A stretch of DNA of 64,000 nucleotides from Mycobacteroides chelonae CCUG 47445 (GTDB taxonomy: Bacteria; Actinomycetota; Actinomycetes; Mycobacteriales; Mycobacteriaceae), in assembly GCF_001632805.1 (NCBI RefSeq), contig NZ_CP007220.1:2976001-3040000 (forward strand), written 5' to 3'. Positions 37,467 to 46,284 of this stretch are shown piece after piece. Within the stretch, counting starts at the first letter, position 1; each line of letters starts with the position of its first letter. Under the pieces are notes generated by a model, which was not told the origin of the DNA, made no database searches, and saw nothing but the letters and a program-made list of their open reading frames with translations. The position numbers and the translations under genes are program-made.

Positions 37467-38215
37467 CCGCCGGTGATCGTGGACCGCAGCTGCTGCATGG
37501 CCGATCCCGAGACGCTGCGGCGGGCCGCCGGCGTCGGATCGTCCTGCGGTGCGGGCTCCTGAGCGACGGTCTCGGCTTCGGCCTGGGCCATCGCCTGTGC
37601 CTGCGCCGCCTGCAGCTGCTCCAGCATCGGTTCGGGTAGCGCGACCGGCAGCGGGGTCCGCACGGGGTACGGGCTGTCATCGCGACGGACGACGGTATCG
37701 GCCACCGCGTCGCGGGCCTCCTGGGCCAGTGCGTCAAAGGTCTCGGCAGGACCCTGCAGCACGCAGCGGATCATCCATCGGTATCCGTCGACGCCAATGA
37801 AGCGCACGGAGCCTCCCTCGGCGACTCCGACGACCTCCCGGCCCCACGGACCATCGGCGATGGAGACCTCGGCGGCCTCCTTGCGGAGCGATTCAGCCAA
37901 CTCACCCGCGATCTCGCGCCACAGACCCGCGGATTTCGGTGCGGCGTACGCGGCCACCGAATAGCGCCCGTTGGGCGTGAGCACGAAAACCGCGCCGGGG
38001 GTGCCCGCGGCGGTCAGTTCGACCTGAATCTGGCCGGCCTCGGGCACCGGGATGAGTACCGAACCCAGGTCCAGGCGTCCAACCCCGGCGTCTTCAGGGC
38101 TGTCGAAATCCTCGATCTCGTATGGGCCGTCGAACGATTCGTCCGAACCCGATGCGGAGGCGTCGGCCGAATCGTCCAGGTCGTTGAGACCACCACTACG
38201 GTGTAAAGCCATCAC
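37463..38215 (-). CDS. DUF3710 family protein
   Basis: 250 residues. Acidic, disordered N-terminus ([32 protein letters not shown]), then a folded DUF3710 domain ([17 protein letters not shown]...[20 protein letters not shown]...[31 protein letters not shown]) and a Gln/Ala-rich, likely disordered C-terminus. Actinobacterial, unknown function, syntenic to Rv2696c. GTG 38215 or ATG 38212 starts at the dut stop, so the two genes are coupled. Confidence 0.8.
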   Translation of the reverse strand: MMALHRSGGLNDLDDSADASASGSDESFDGPYEIEDFDSPEDAGVGRLDLGSVLIPVPEAGQIQVELTAAGTPGAVFVLTPNGRYSVAAYAAPKSAGLWREIAGELAESLRKEAAEVSIADGPWGREVVGVAEGGSVRFIGVDGYRWMIRCVLQGPAETFDALAQEARDAVADTVVRRDDSPYPVRTPLPVALPEPMLEQLQAAQAQAMAQAEAETVAQEPAPQDDPTPAARRSVSGSAMQQLRSTITGG

Positions 38216-38682
38216 AAACTCGCATGTCCGCCGCTGGACCCGTGACCACCCGTGCCACGGGTGGTCACCGCCAGACCGGCCTCGTCAAAAGAATCCACTT
38301 CAACCAGCTCCGGTAGCTCGACCTGCTGAACCAGCAACTGGGCGATCCGGTCGCCACGGGCAATGACGATAGGGGCCTCGGGGTCCAGGTTGATCAGGCT
38401 GAGCTTCACCTCGCCACGGTACCCGGCGTCAATGGTGCCGGGACTGTTAACGATCGAAAGACCCACGCGCGCAGCCAGACCCGAACGGGGGTGCACCAAC
38501 CCGACCATCCCGGATGGGATAGCCACGGCGATACCAGTGCCCACCAGCGCCCGGCGACCGGGTTCGATCACGACGTCTTCGGCGCTATAGAGATCTACTC
38601 CCGCATCATCGGCATGCGCGCGGGAGGGCAGAGGCAGTTCGCGGTCCAGGCGAACGATGGCCAATCTCGTAGGTGTGGGCAC
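38212..38682 (-). CDS. dut: dUTP diphosphatase
   Basis: 156 residues, trimeric dUTPase that hydrolyses dUTP to dUMP, keeping uracil out of DNA. All motifs present: [59 protein letters not shown] and the C-terminal arm [13 protein letters not shown] 38680-38682 gives the family length; the frame is open upstream. Followed directly by DUF3710. Confidence 0.95.
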   Translation of the reverse strand: MPTPTRLAIVRLDRELPLPSRAHADDAGVDLYSAEDVVIEPGRRALVGTGIAVAIPSGMVGLVHPRSGLAARVGLSIVNSPGTIDAGYRGEVKLSLINLDPEAPIVIARGDRIAQLLVQQVELPELVEVDSFDEAGLAVTTRGTGGHGSSGGHASL

Positions 38683-38707
38683 GATCGCCCAGACTACCCT
38701 TGGCCGC

Positions 38708-39187
38708 GTGACGGACTCCCCCAGCGACGCGCCACCCATCCGCTACTCCGAGCGGCTCTGGGTTCCATGGTGGTGGGCGCTGCCCGGCTTCGGCGCGGCA
38801 ACGCTGCTCGCGCTCGAGATCAACCAGAGCATGCGGCAGCTGCCCACCTGGGTGCCGTACCCGATCCTGTTCGCGATTGTCGCGGGAGTCTTGTTGTGGT
38901 TCAGCAGAATCCGCATAGAGGTGACGACGGGCCCGGACGGAGCACCCGAGCTCCGCGCGGGCTCGGCCCACTTACCGGTCAGCGTCATCGCCAAGTCGGC
39001 GGCTATCCCGGCCAGCGCGAAAAGTGCGGCGCTCGGCCGCCAACTCGATCCGGCGGCCTTCGTCGTGCACCGCGCATGGATCGGCCCGCTGGTTTTGGTG
39101 GTACTCGACGATGCCGACGATCCCACCCCCTACTGGCTGGTGAGCAGCCGCCACCCCGATCGGGTACTGGCGGCCCTGCGGAGCTAG
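38708..39187 (+). CDS. DUF3093 membrane protein
   Basis: 159 residues. Two adjacent hydrophobic helices ([35 protein letters not shown]) sit behind a short N-terminus with YSERLWVP; the C-terminal half is a small soluble domain ending [11 protein letters not shown]. Actinobacterial family of unknown function, syntenic to Rv2698. GTG 38708 is the start. Divergent from dut with 25 bases between start codons. Confidence 0.8.
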   Translation: MTDSPSDAPPIRYSERLWVPWWWALPGFGAATLLALEINQSMRQLPTWVPYPILFAIVAGVLLWFSRIRIEVTTGPDGAPELRAGSAHLPVSVIAKSAAIPASAKSAALGRQLDPAAFVVHRAWIGPLVLVVLDDADDPTPYWLVSSRHPDRVLAALRS

Positions 39188-39218
39188 TACGCGACTGAGC
39201 CGCGACTAGCGCCGAACC

Positions 39219-39521
39219 TCAGGCCGCGCAGTCGGTGCAGATCAGCTGGCCGTTCTTCTCACTGGCCAGCCGGCTGCGGTGGTGCACCAGGAAGCAGCTC
39301 GAACACGTGAACTCGTCGGCCTGCTTCGGGATAACCCGAACCGAAAGTTCCTCGCCGGACAGGTCGGCACCTGGTAGCTCGAACGATTCGGCGGTTTCCG
39401 CCTCATCGACATCGACCACCGCCGACTGTGCTTCGTTACGACGAGCCTTGAGCTCCTCTAACGAGTCCTCTGACACATCGTCGGCGTCGGATCGCCTCGG
39501 AGCGTCGTAGTCGGTAGCCAT
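39219..39521 (-). CDS. DUF4193 zinc-ribbon-like protein
   Basis: 100 residues. Acidic N-terminal half (SDADDVSEDSLEELKARRNEAQSAVVDVDEAETAESFEL) and a C-terminal four-cysteine ribbon (CSSCFLVHHRSRLASEKNGQLICTDC). Conserved in actinobacteria with unknown function, syntenic to Rv2699c. A CRP-type site lies in its divergent promoter region shared with cei. Confidence 0.82.
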   Translation of the reverse strand: MATDYDAPRRSDADDVSEDSLEELKARRNEAQSAVVDVDEAETAESFELPGADLSGEELSVRVIPKQADEFTCSSCFLVHHRSRLASEKNGQLICTDCAA

Positions 39522-39638
39522 GCGTCCATCCCCTTATCAACATCTCGTCATCAAGCTTCTGCATAGGCGCAGCAAGGCTTTGTACCAGGCTGAAACGGAC
39601 ATCACAAACTATTAGTGCCCGGATCTCGTCGGTTCTTT

Positions 39639-39656
39639 GTGTGATTTGCATCACAC
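39639..39656. promoter_or_regulatory. CRP-type binding site
   Basis: GTGTGAT-TTGC-ATCACAC, a perfect 7-bp inverted repeat that fits the mycobacterial CRP consensus TGTGA-N6-TCACA exactly. It lies in the 201-base gap between the divergent DUF4193 and cei genes, ending 66 bases before the cei start codon and 117 bases before that of DUF4193. Confidence 0.65.
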
Positions 39657-39722
39657 GGTAGTGGACGCCCGGTCTATTTCGTCGTCTGTCGCCTGGAAGT
39701 CCGCTGGCCTAGAGTGCCATCC

Positions 39723-40370
39723 GTGGTCGCAGACATCACCGAGGGCACCTCGGTAGACAAATACGGGCGCCCGTTCCGCCGCCGGAACTATTTGCCAGCC
39801 CTATGCGTAGGGATAGCGCTCCTGGTCGTCACCGTGTTCGTCTGGGCCTCGGCGCTCACCCGGGAAGCGCCGGTCAAAGAGGCGACGGCATGTAACCCGC
39901 CCGCTCAACAGACCGAACCCGGCTCCGGGACCATCGGTAAGCCGGTGTCGCGGTCCGCGCTGTCAGGAACCAGCCCCGCCATGCTCAACGACGTCAAGGC
40001 GCGTGTCCTCAACGCCAACGGCCAGGCCGGTCAGGCCGGGGACGTATCCGCCACGCTGCGCGACCTGGGATTCCCCTCACCGACCGCCGATAACGACCCG
40101 TTCTACCCCAGCGGATCCCGCCTGAACTGCGTCGGACAGATCCGATTCGGGGAGTCCGGGTACGCCAACGCGCTGACGCTTTCGCTAGTCGCGCCGTGTG
40201 TGGAATTCATCGAAGACAACCGATCCGACAACTCGGTGGATCTCGCCCTTGGCAGTGAGTTCACCGAGCTTGCCTCAGGCAATGCGGTCACCTCGGCGCT
40301 CAACAGCCTCAAGTCCGGTAACCAGGCCAACTCCGACCTCATCACCCGGGCTCGCCAGAGCACCTGCTAG
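39723..40370 (+). CDS. cei: envelope integrity protein Cei
   Basis: 215 residues. Short cytosolic N-terminus with RPFRRRNY, one transmembrane helix (LPALCVGIALLVVTVFVWASAL), then an extracytoplasmic LytR_C-type domain (ARVLNANGQAGQAGDVSATLRDLGF...RLNCVGQIRFGESGYANALTLSLVAPCVEFIED). Syntenic to Rv2700, called Cei because its loss weakens the envelope (recalled). GTG 39723 is the likely start. Stop overlaps the convergent suhB stop. Confidence 0.85.
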   Translation: MVADITEGTSVDKYGRPFRRRNYLPALCVGIALLVVTVFVWASALTREAPVKEATACNPPAQQTEPGSGTIGKPVSRSALSGTSPAMLNDVKARVLNANGQAGQAGDVSATLRDLGFPSPTADNDPFYPSGSRLNCVGQIRFGESGYANALTLSLVAPCVEFIEDNRSDNSVDLALGSEFTELASGNAVTSALNSLKSGNQANSDLITRARQSTC

Positions 40371-41218
40371 CCGGGAATCGGAGCCATCGCGCCGATATCG
40401 GCGAGGAGCTGACCGAACTCCTCGGCGATTCCAGGGGCCGCGGCCGAGATGAGGGCGCCGTCGGCGCTCACCGCATCCTTGCCCGGCAACACCAGCACGG
40501 CGCCGGCCTCACGTGCGATGAGGGCGCCTCCCGCCCAGTCCCACGGTCCCAGCCCATGTTCGTACTGGGCATCGACACGGCCCTCGGCCACCGCACACAG
40601 ATCCAGCGCTGCAGACCCGATCCGCCGCACGTCACGCACTTTGGGCAACACCTGGGCGACCAGCTGTGCCTGACGTTCTCGCCGCACCGCCGAATACGCG
40701 AAGCCCGTGGCCACCAGGGCAAGCCGCGTCTCCCGGATCGGATTGCACTCCAACGGCCACTGCAGGCCATTGGCCTCACGCACCGTGGCACCGTGGCCTG
40801 ACGCCGCCGAGAAGACGCGATCGGCCGCGATATCGGCCACCGCAGCCGCCACCGTCACTCCGTCGACCTGTGCGGCCACCGACACGGCGTAGGCAGGAAT
40901 GCCGTAAACGAAGTTCACCGTCCCGTCGATCGGGTCGATCACCCAGCGCACGTGCCCCGCGCCGGCCTCCAGCGACGAACCGCCTGTCTCGCCGTCCTCC
41001 TCGCCCAGGATGGAGTCATCGGGGCGCAACGCCGATAGCCGGCGGCGCAGCAGCCGTTCACAGTCTGTGTCCACCAGGGTCACCGGATCGGTATCGGAGG
41101 TCTTGGTCCGTACGGAGGACGCCCAATCGGCGCTTCCCCGACGATGCCGCACGAATTCGGCGGCCTCCGAGGCCAGCCGTACCGCCACCGAACGCAGCGC
41201 TCCCGCTTCGATTCCCAC
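40367..41218 (-). CDS. suhB: inositol-1-monophosphatase-family phosphatase
   Basis: 283 residues. Mg2+-dependent phosphatase: GEEDGETGG (metal ligand Glu), WVIDPIDGTVNFVYG (the DPIDGT signature) and LGPWDWAGGALIAREAGA are intact. Produces inositol from inositol-1-phosphate for phosphatidylinositol and mannosides of the envelope. Syntenic to Rv2701c. Confidence 0.93.
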   Translation of the reverse strand: MGIEAGALRSVAVRLASEAAEFVRHRRGSADWASSVRTKTSDTDPVTLVDTDCERLLRRRLSALRPDDSILGEEDGETGGSSLEAGAGHVRWVIDPIDGTVNFVYGIPAYAVSVAAQVDGVTVAAAVADIAADRVFSAASGHGATVREANGLQWPLECNPIRETRLALVATGFAYSAVRRERQAQLVAQVLPKVRDVRRIGSAALDLCAVAEGRVDAQYEHGLGPWDWAGGALIAREAGAVLVLPGKDAVSADGALISAAAPGIAEEFGQLLADIGAMAPIPG

Positions 41219-41355
41219 GCGTCTATCGCAGCACAGGCGCGAGCAACACGCGCGGCGTCCCCCGGGGCATTAGGGTGTCACTCGCATTCCGTGCATTCCG
41301 GCTGTGTTCGCGGCCCGATCCGCGAACCAGATAGACCCAGAACCAAGGAGCGCCG

Positions 41356-42159
41356 ATGACCGCCACCGAATCCGGACTGGCCGCACCCGCGACGGGAGCC
41401 GGCACGTCCGAGCAGCGCGGTTTCGGAATCGACGTCGGCGGCAGCGGCATCAAGGGCGCGATCGTGGACCTGACAACCGGCGAGATGATCGGCGAGCGGG
41501 TGAAGTACCCGACTCCCCAGCCCGCCACGCCGAAGGCCGTCGCAGAGACCATCGCCACAGTCGTGCGTGATTTCTCGTGGACCGGACCCGTCGGTGTGAC
41601 CTACCCGGGTGTGATCGTGCATGGCGAGGCACGCACCGCCGCGAACGTCGACAAATCATGGCTGGGCGTCAACGTCCACGACATCATCAGCGCCGAATTG
41701 GGTGGCCAAACCGTTGCCGTGCTCAATGACGCCGATGCCGCCGGGCTCGCCGAGGATCGGTACGGCGCGGGCAAGGATCAGTCGGGCGTCGTCGTGCTCT
41801 TGACGTTCGGAACCGGGATCGGATCCGCGGTCTTGCACAATGGAATCCTGTTGCCCAACACCGAGTTCGGACACATCGAGGTCGGCGGCATGGAGGCCGA
41901 GCATCGTGCCGCGTCGTCGGTCAAGGAAAAGAACGACTGGAGCTACAAGCAGTGGGCGCCCGAGGTCACCAAGGTCTTGGAGGCGGTGGAGAACGCACTG
42001 TGGCCCGACCTGTTCATCGTGGGTGGGGGCATTAGCCGTAAGGCCGACAAATGGGTGCCGCTGCTGACCAATCGCACCCCGGTGGTGGCCGCCGCTCTGC
42101 AGAACACGGCGGGAATCGTCGGCGCGGCGATGGCGGCACACGCTGGCGTTTCACCTTAG
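41356..42159 (+). CDS. ppgK: polyphosphate glucokinase
   Basis: 267 residues of the ROK-type strictly polyphosphate/ATP glucokinase. Phosphate-binding [17 protein letters not shown], catalytic-base [15 protein letters not shown] and [29 protein letters not shown] are all present. Uses polyphosphate or ATP to phosphorylate glucose. Syntenic to Rv2702, directly ahead of sigA. Confidence 0.95.
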   Translation: MTATESGLAAPATGAGTSEQRGFGIDVGGSGIKGAIVDLTTGEMIGERVKYPTPQPATPKAVAETIATVVRDFSWTGPVGVTYPGVIVHGEARTAANVDKSWLGVNVHDIISAELGGQTVAVLNDADAAGLAEDRYGAGKDQSGVVVLLTFGTGIGSAVLHNGILLPNTEFGHIEVGGMEAEHRAASSVKEKNDWSYKQWAPEVTKVLEAVENALWPDLFIVGGGISRKADKWVPLLTNRTPVVAAALQNTAGIVGAAMAAHAGVSP

Positions 42160-42163
42160 CTTT

Positions 42164-42194
42164 TTCACAGGTTCTGCGGTGTTGTCGTTACAAT
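42164..42194 (+). promoter_or_regulatory. predicted sigA promoter
   Basis: TTCACA (42164-42169) and TACAAT (42189-42194) with 19 bases between, in the 163-base gap between ppgK and sigA. The -10 is strong, the spacing rather long. The leader to the GTG at 42323 would be about 120 bases. Confidence 0.4.
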
Positions 42195-42322
42195 GGCAGA
42201 CAGCGATGTAACACCTAGCCGCACGCGGGTCCCCCACGTTCGCGGCGAACATCAAGCAGACAGCCGAATTCTCGATTTTGCATGCCCATGCTCGTCGACG
42301 AAGCAGCCAGGAAAGGGCGTCA

Positions 42323-43693
42323 GTGGCAGCCACGAAAGCAGCAGCTCCGGAAACCGAAGCGGCCAAGAAGGCACCGGTGAAGGCTGCCGTCAAGGCACCG
42401 GCCAAGAAGGCACCGGCCAAGAAGGCGCCCGCGAAGGCTGCGACCAAGGCCCCCGCCAAGAAGGCCGCGCCCGCGAAGAAGGCAGCACCCGCCAAGAAGG
42501 CCGCGGCCAAGGCAGTCGATCCCTCCCTCGAGCCGCAGGGCAGCCCCGAGGACGCCGACATCGAGCCCGGCGAGGATCTGGACCCCGACCTCGCCGACGA
42601 CGTGGACATCGAGGCGGACCTCGCCGAGGTTGCCGCCGATCCCGAGCCCGAGGCTGAGGCTGAGGCCGAAGGTGACGAGCCCTCCGAGAAGGACAAGGCC
42701 TCAGGCGATTTCGTCTGGGACGAGGAAGAATCCGAGGCGCTGCGCCAGGCCCGTAAGGACGCCGAGCTCACCGCTTCTGCGGACTCGGTGCGCGCCTACC
42801 TCAAGCAGATCGGCAAGGTGGCCCTGCTCAACGCCGAAGAGGAAGTTGAGCTGGCCAAGCGGATCGAGGCAGGCCTTTACGCCACCCAGATCGTCACCGA
42901 GCTGACCGAAAAGGGCGAGAAGCTTCCGGCCGCACAGCGCCGTGACATGTCCTGGATCTGCCGTGACGGCGATCGCGCCAAGAACCATCTGCTGGAGGCC
43001 AACCTGCGCCTGGTGGTTTCGCTGGCCAAGCGCTACACCGGTCGCGGCATGGCGTTCCTGGACCTCATCCAGGAAGGCAACCTGGGTCTGATCCGCGCGG
43101 TCGAGAAGTTCGACTACACAAAGGGTTACAAGTTCTCGACGTACGCGACCTGGTGGATCCGTCAGGCCATCACCCGCGCGATGGCCGACCAGGCCCGCAC
43201 CATCCGTATCCCGGTGCACATGGTCGAGGTCATCAACAAGCTCGGCCGCATTCAGCGTGAGCTGCTCCAGGACCTGGGCCGCGAGCCCACACCCGAAGAG
43301 CTGGCCAAGGAAATGGACATCACGCCCGAGAAGGTGCTGGAGATCCAGCAGTACGCGCGTGAGCCCATCTCGCTGGACCAGACCATCGGCGACGAGGGCG
43401 ACTCGCAGCTCGGCGACTTCATCGAGGATTCCGAAGCCGTGGTCGCGGTGGACGCGGTGTCCTTCACCCTGCTGCAGGATCAGCTGCAGTCGGTGCTGGA
43501 GACGCTTTCCGAACGTGAGGCCGGCGTGGTGCGTCTGCGGTTCGGTCTCACCGACGGCCAGCCGCGCACGCTCGACGAGATCGGTCAGGTGTACGGGGTG
43601 ACCCGTGAGCGCATCCGGCAGATTGAGTCCAAGACCATGTCGAAGCTGCGCCACCCGAGCCGTTCACAGGTGCTGCGCGACTACCTGGACTAG
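42323..43693 (+). CDS. sigA: principal sigma factor SigA
   Basis: 456 residues, housekeeping sigma-70. A lysine/alanine/proline-rich N-terminus with repeated [11 protein letters not shown] motifs (about residues 10-65) and an acidic stretch precede region 1.2 ([31 protein letters not shown]), region 2 ([57 protein letters not shown]) and region 4.2 ([41 protein letters not shown]). GTG 42323 with GAAAGGG upstream is preferred over the GTG/ATG further up. Recalled M. tuberculosis SigA is longer, the difference being in the N-terminal low-complexity part. Confidence 0.97.
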   Translation: MAATKAAAPETEAAKKAPVKAAVKAPAKKAPAKKAPAKAATKAPAKKAAPAKKAAPAKKAAAKAVDPSLEPQGSPEDADIEPGEDLDPDLADDVDIEADLAEVAADPEPEAEAEAEGDEPSEKDKASGDFVWDEEESEALRQARKDAELTASADSVRAYLKQIGKVALLNAEEEVELAKRIEAGLYATQIVTELTEKGEKLPAAQRRDMSWICRDGDRAKNHLLEANLRLVVSLAKRYTGRGMAFLDLIQEGNLGLIRAVEKFDYTKGYKFSTYATWWIRQAITRAMADQARTIRIPVHMVEVINKLGRIQRELLQDLGREPTPEELAKEMDITPEKVLEIQQYAREPISLDQTIGDEGDSQLGDFIEDSEAVVAVDAVSFTLLQDQLQSVLETLSEREAGVVRLRFGLTDGQPRTLDEIGQVYGVTRERIRQIESKTMSKLRHPSRSQVLRDYLD

Positions 43694-43725
43694 GTCCTTT
43701 CCGCTCTGCGCGGGGACGGGACCTA
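43691..43725 (+). terminator. hairpin at the end of sigA
   Basis: TAGGTCC (43691-43697, including the stop codon) pairs with GGACCTA (43719-43725), with an inner CCGC/GCGG stem (43701-43704 with 43710-43713). No U-tract. A plausible transcript end. Confidence 0.45.
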
Positions 43726-43858
43726 CGGGTCTCACAGTGGGCTGACAGCACAGTCACAGGTTTCGATCACGGTAAGAACAACTGGCGAATTCGGAACCTG
43801 TCACCTCTACTGTCGAAACTCCTGCTAGACGCACAAATATCCGCGAGGAGCCCGTCTC

Positions 43859-44824
43859 GTGATCAAACTTCTCATCTTTACCCTTGTGGGTCTTGGCGCC
43901 CAGATCGTCGACGGAACGCTCGGGATGGCGTTCGGGGTCACGGCGACGACCCTGCTGGTGTTCACCGGAGTCGGTGCTGCCCATGCGAGCGCCGCCGTAC
44001 ATTTCGCGGAGGTCGCCACCACCCTCGCGTCAGGTGTTTCGCACTGGCGGTTCGGCAATGTCGACAAGCGAGTCCTGCTGCGGCTGGGCGTACCCGGCGG
44101 CATCGGCGCGTTCCTCGGTGCGACCGTGCTGTCACGGTTGTCCACAGAATCCGCAGCCCCGATCACGGCGGGGATTCTGCTGGCCATCGGCGTCTACCTC
44201 ATCTACCGATTCAGCACGAACCCGCCGCGTGGCAACTACGCGCCGACGACGCCGTTCTCGGCGAGGTTCCTGGCCCCGTTGGGTCTGTTCGGCGGATTCA
44301 TCGACGCCTCCGGTGGCGGCGGCTGGGGGCCCATCACCACAAGCACCTTGCTCACTAGCGGGAAGGCCGCACCCCGCACGGTGATCGGCTCGGTGAGCGC
44401 ATCGGAATTCATCGTTGCCGTCTCGGCGAGCATCGGATTCCTGTTCGGCCTCGGCTCCGAGTTCTTCAACAACCTGATCGTGATCGCCGGGCTGGCCCTG
44501 GGCGGTGTGATCGCCGCGCCCATCGCGGCCTGGCTCGTCTCGCGCGTCAACTCGGTGGTGCTAGGCACCGCAGTCGGCGGCATCCTGGTGCTCACCAACG
44601 CCCGCACCCTGCTGCGGTACTTCGACACTCCCGACTCGGTGCGTGCACCCATTTACCTGGCGATTGTCATCGCCTGGGTGGCACTGGTCGCGTACACGTG
44701 GCGCAAGGCCACACTCACCCCTGCCGAAGCCTCGGGAGATCTCAGCGAGATCGCAGCGGGTGCCGAATCCCAAGGGGCGCTGGCGGACACGCCCGGCGAG
44801 GACATCGCTCCCGCACCCAAATAG
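43859..44824 (+). CDS. TSUP (TauE/SafE) membrane permease
   Basis: 321 residues with about eight hydrophobic helices in two homologous halves: LGAQIVDGTLGMAFGVTATTLL in the first and LFGGFIDASGGGGWGPITTSTLL in the second, the hallmark repeat of sulfite/anion exporters of the TSUP family. Acidic cytosolic tail. Substrate probably an oxyanion or sulfonate. GTG 43859 follows GCGAGGAG. The 165-base upstream gap holds an imperfect inverted repeat (ACAGGTTTCGA at 43756-43766 with TCGGAACCTGT at 43791-43801) and a TCGAAAC at 43813-43819 that may bind a regulator. No such gene lies beside sigA in M. tuberculosis (recalled). Confidence 0.85.
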   Translation: MIKLLIFTLVGLGAQIVDGTLGMAFGVTATTLLVFTGVGAAHASAAVHFAEVATTLASGVSHWRFGNVDKRVLLRLGVPGGIGAFLGATVLSRLSTESAAPITAGILLAIGVYLIYRFSTNPPRGNYAPTTPFSARFLAPLGLFGGFIDASGGGGWGPITTSTLLTSGKAAPRTVIGSVSASEFIVAVSASIGFLFGLGSEFFNNLIVIAGLALGGVIAAPIAAWLVSRVNSVVLGTAVGGILVLTNARTLLRYFDTPDSVRAPIYLAIVIAWVALVAYTWRKATLTPAEASGDLSEIAAGAESQGALADTPGEDIAPAPK

Positions 44825-44958
44825 CACAGCCCACAACCAGACCCGCACAGATCGAAGCGCGAATGGAGTAGCCCGCTACGCATGTCGAGCGGATGCCCAC
44901 TCGCACAGCATGGTGCCACCCCGGTGACAGTCATCGGGCTGGAATCGAAGGACACACC

Positions 44959-45897
44959 ATGACCGCAACACTGGAGAAGGAAGTGACCGCGCCGGCGCCC
45001 CTGGACGGCGAGGTCGCCGACCGGCGCAGCAAGTTTCGCAAGCTGACTGCCGAGACCGCCAAGGACCCGTACGCAGAACGAGCCTTCCTGGCATCGAAGC
45101 TGGCTGTGCTGCAATCACATCCGAAGCTTTCGGCGGCCACCCGCCGCGAGGCCGAGGAAACACTGGCCGAGGCTGCCGGAGTGGCGGACATCGCCGAACT
45201 AGCTGCGGGGATAACCCCACCTCCGGGCGGTGTCGGCTACGGCATGTTCTACACGAACAGCTTTCGTACCCGCTTCGCCCGCGGTACCTCGTTCTACTAC
45301 GAGATCGTCTGCCCGCACCAGCCCGGTGGAAACGTCGCCGACTACCTGTATCTGACCGCCACCAACCGGGCACAAAAGGGCGTCGAGGCGTTCGTTTCCT
45401 ATCACGCGCAGGACATCGCCCGCTTCAAGGTGTTCGACTGGGCACGGTCGGATCACTGGCAGACCGACATTCCGTTCGCGAACCTGACGGCGTACCTGCG
45501 CAGCACCTCGTCGCACGGCTGGGGTCTGCAGACCCTGCTCGTCTGGAATCAATCGTTCGAAATCGCACCGAACCGGTGGCGCAACGAGGTGCTGCTGCAC
45601 AACCGTGCGGCCAACCGTTGGGATCTGGTGTACCGCTTCGACTATCAATCCACGACCGCCGAACAGACCTCCGGCTGGGTGGGCAGCTGGGGACCGATCG
45701 TCGAGACGTTCCAGAACAGTTACACCAATACTCGCTGGCTGGGATTCCTCAACACGATGCTGGTGGGCCGCGATGCGGCCGGAACCTGGGGCCAATGGGC
45801 GCTGCTGCGCGCAGCCGACTCGACGATTCGCAATGACGGACATGGATTCTCGCCACTGTTCCTGGACCCGAATTACTCTTTCGTGGTGAAGAGTTGA
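44959..45897 (+). CDS. unrecognised protein with helical N-domain and beta-rich C-domain
   Basis: 312 residues, no signal peptide or membrane helix. Residues 15-75 form a charged helical module (VADRRSKFRKLTAETAKDPYAERAFLASKLAVLQSHPKLSA). Residues 90-312 are rich in beta-forming and aromatic residues with many Trp/Tyr (GYGMFYTNSFRTRFARGTSFYYEIVCP, SSHGWGLQTLLVWNQSFEIAPNRWRNEVLLHNR, GWVGSWGPIVETFQN) and one Cys; I recognise no family. ATG 44959 has GAAGGA upstream. The stop overlaps the reading region of the next gene by proximity (20 bases), and the next protein copies the helical module, so the pair is one unit. Function unknown. Confidence 0.7.
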   Translation: MTATLEKEVTAPAPLDGEVADRRSKFRKLTAETAKDPYAERAFLASKLAVLQSHPKLSAATRREAEETLAEAAGVADIAELAAGITPPPGGVGYGMFYTNSFRTRFARGTSFYYEIVCPHQPGGNVADYLYLTATNRAQKGVEAFVSYHAQDIARFKVFDWARSDHWQTDIPFANLTAYLRSTSSHGWGLQTLLVWNQSFEIAPNRWRNEVLLHNRAANRWDLVYRFDYQSTTAEQTSGWVGSWGPIVETFQNSYTNTRWLGFLNTMLVGRDAAGTWGQWALLRAADSTIRNDGHGFSPLFLDPNYSFVVKS

Positions 45898-45917
45898 TCG
45901 AGCAGGAGCAGCTGATC

Positions 45918-46127
45918 ATGAGTGATAACGGATCACCTCCCCCTCCCGGTACCGGGCCCATCGCCGACCGGCGGCAGGAGTTCGAAGAACTCAGCCGCCG
46001 GCACCGGGAAAGGGCGGATGAGCGCGCGTTCATCGAGCACAAGATCGAGATCGTCACGAGCGATCCCGATCTCAGCGCCGAGGAAAAGGCTGCCGCGATC
46101 GCGGAGCTGCGGCGCGCGCTGGACTGA
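45918..46127 (+). CDS. small protein related to the N-terminal module of the upstream protein
   Basis: 69 residues: MSDNGSPPPPGTGPIADRRQEFEELSRRHRERADERAFIEHKIEIVTSDPDLSAEEKAAAIAELRRALD, all of which after residue 15 is predicted helix. It aligns with one single-residue gap to the 312-aa protein (shared ADRR..F..L, ERAF...K, V..S.P.LSA, A..L..A). ATG 45918 with GGAG upstream decides the start; an in-frame TTG at 45894 overlaps the preceding stop. Followed by a hairpin at 46151-46184. Function unknown. Confidence 0.7.
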   Translation: MSDNGSPPPPGTGPIADRRQEFEELSRRHRERADERAFIEHKIEIVTSDPDLSAEEKAAAIAELRRALD

Positions 46128-46150
46128 CGGTCGCGACACCCCACGGCGCG

Positions 46151-46184
46151 GACCCACCGGCGACAACAACCTTGTCGGTGGGTC
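46151..46184 (+). terminator. hairpin after the small protein gene
   Basis: Left arm 46151-46166 (GACCCACCGGCGACAA) pairs with TTGTCGGTGGGTC at 46172-46184 with a two-base bulge and a CAACC loop. Twenty-three bases after the stop codon. Its right arm is also the beginning of the 32-bp direct repeat; the second copy near ogt lacks the left arm, so only this copy can form the hairpin. Confidence 0.6.
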
Positions 46185-46204
46185 CGGCCATACTGGGCAG
46201 CGTG
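46173..46204. repeat. 32-bp direct repeat, left copy
   Basis: Bases 46173-46204 are identical to 48752-48783 over 32 bases (start TGTCGGTGGGTCCGG, end GGGCAGCGTG). The flanks differ at both ends. Together they bound the low-GC island. Confidence 0.9.
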
Positions 46205-46256
46205 GACGCCAAGAGCCTTGCAGCATTACAACTCCCGAGCGTGACGATGAGAGCCA
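46202..46256 (+). pseudogene. remnant of an ogt 5' end
   Basis: After the left repeat, whose last three bases are the GTG of ogt in the right copy, 46223-46256 aligns with 48859 onward of intact ogt (27 of 35 aligned columns match by eye: GC.TT.CA.CT.CCCGAG..TGACGATG...GCCA), corresponding to the ALQLPENDDA part of the protein. The intervening stretch is 18 bases here and 75 in ogt, and a base is missing after the CT, so the frame is broken. Read as a decayed copy of the ogt start, left behind by the island. Confidence 0.5.
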
Positions 46257-46284
46257 GTCTCCGAACAACGCTGCCAAGCCTCGC

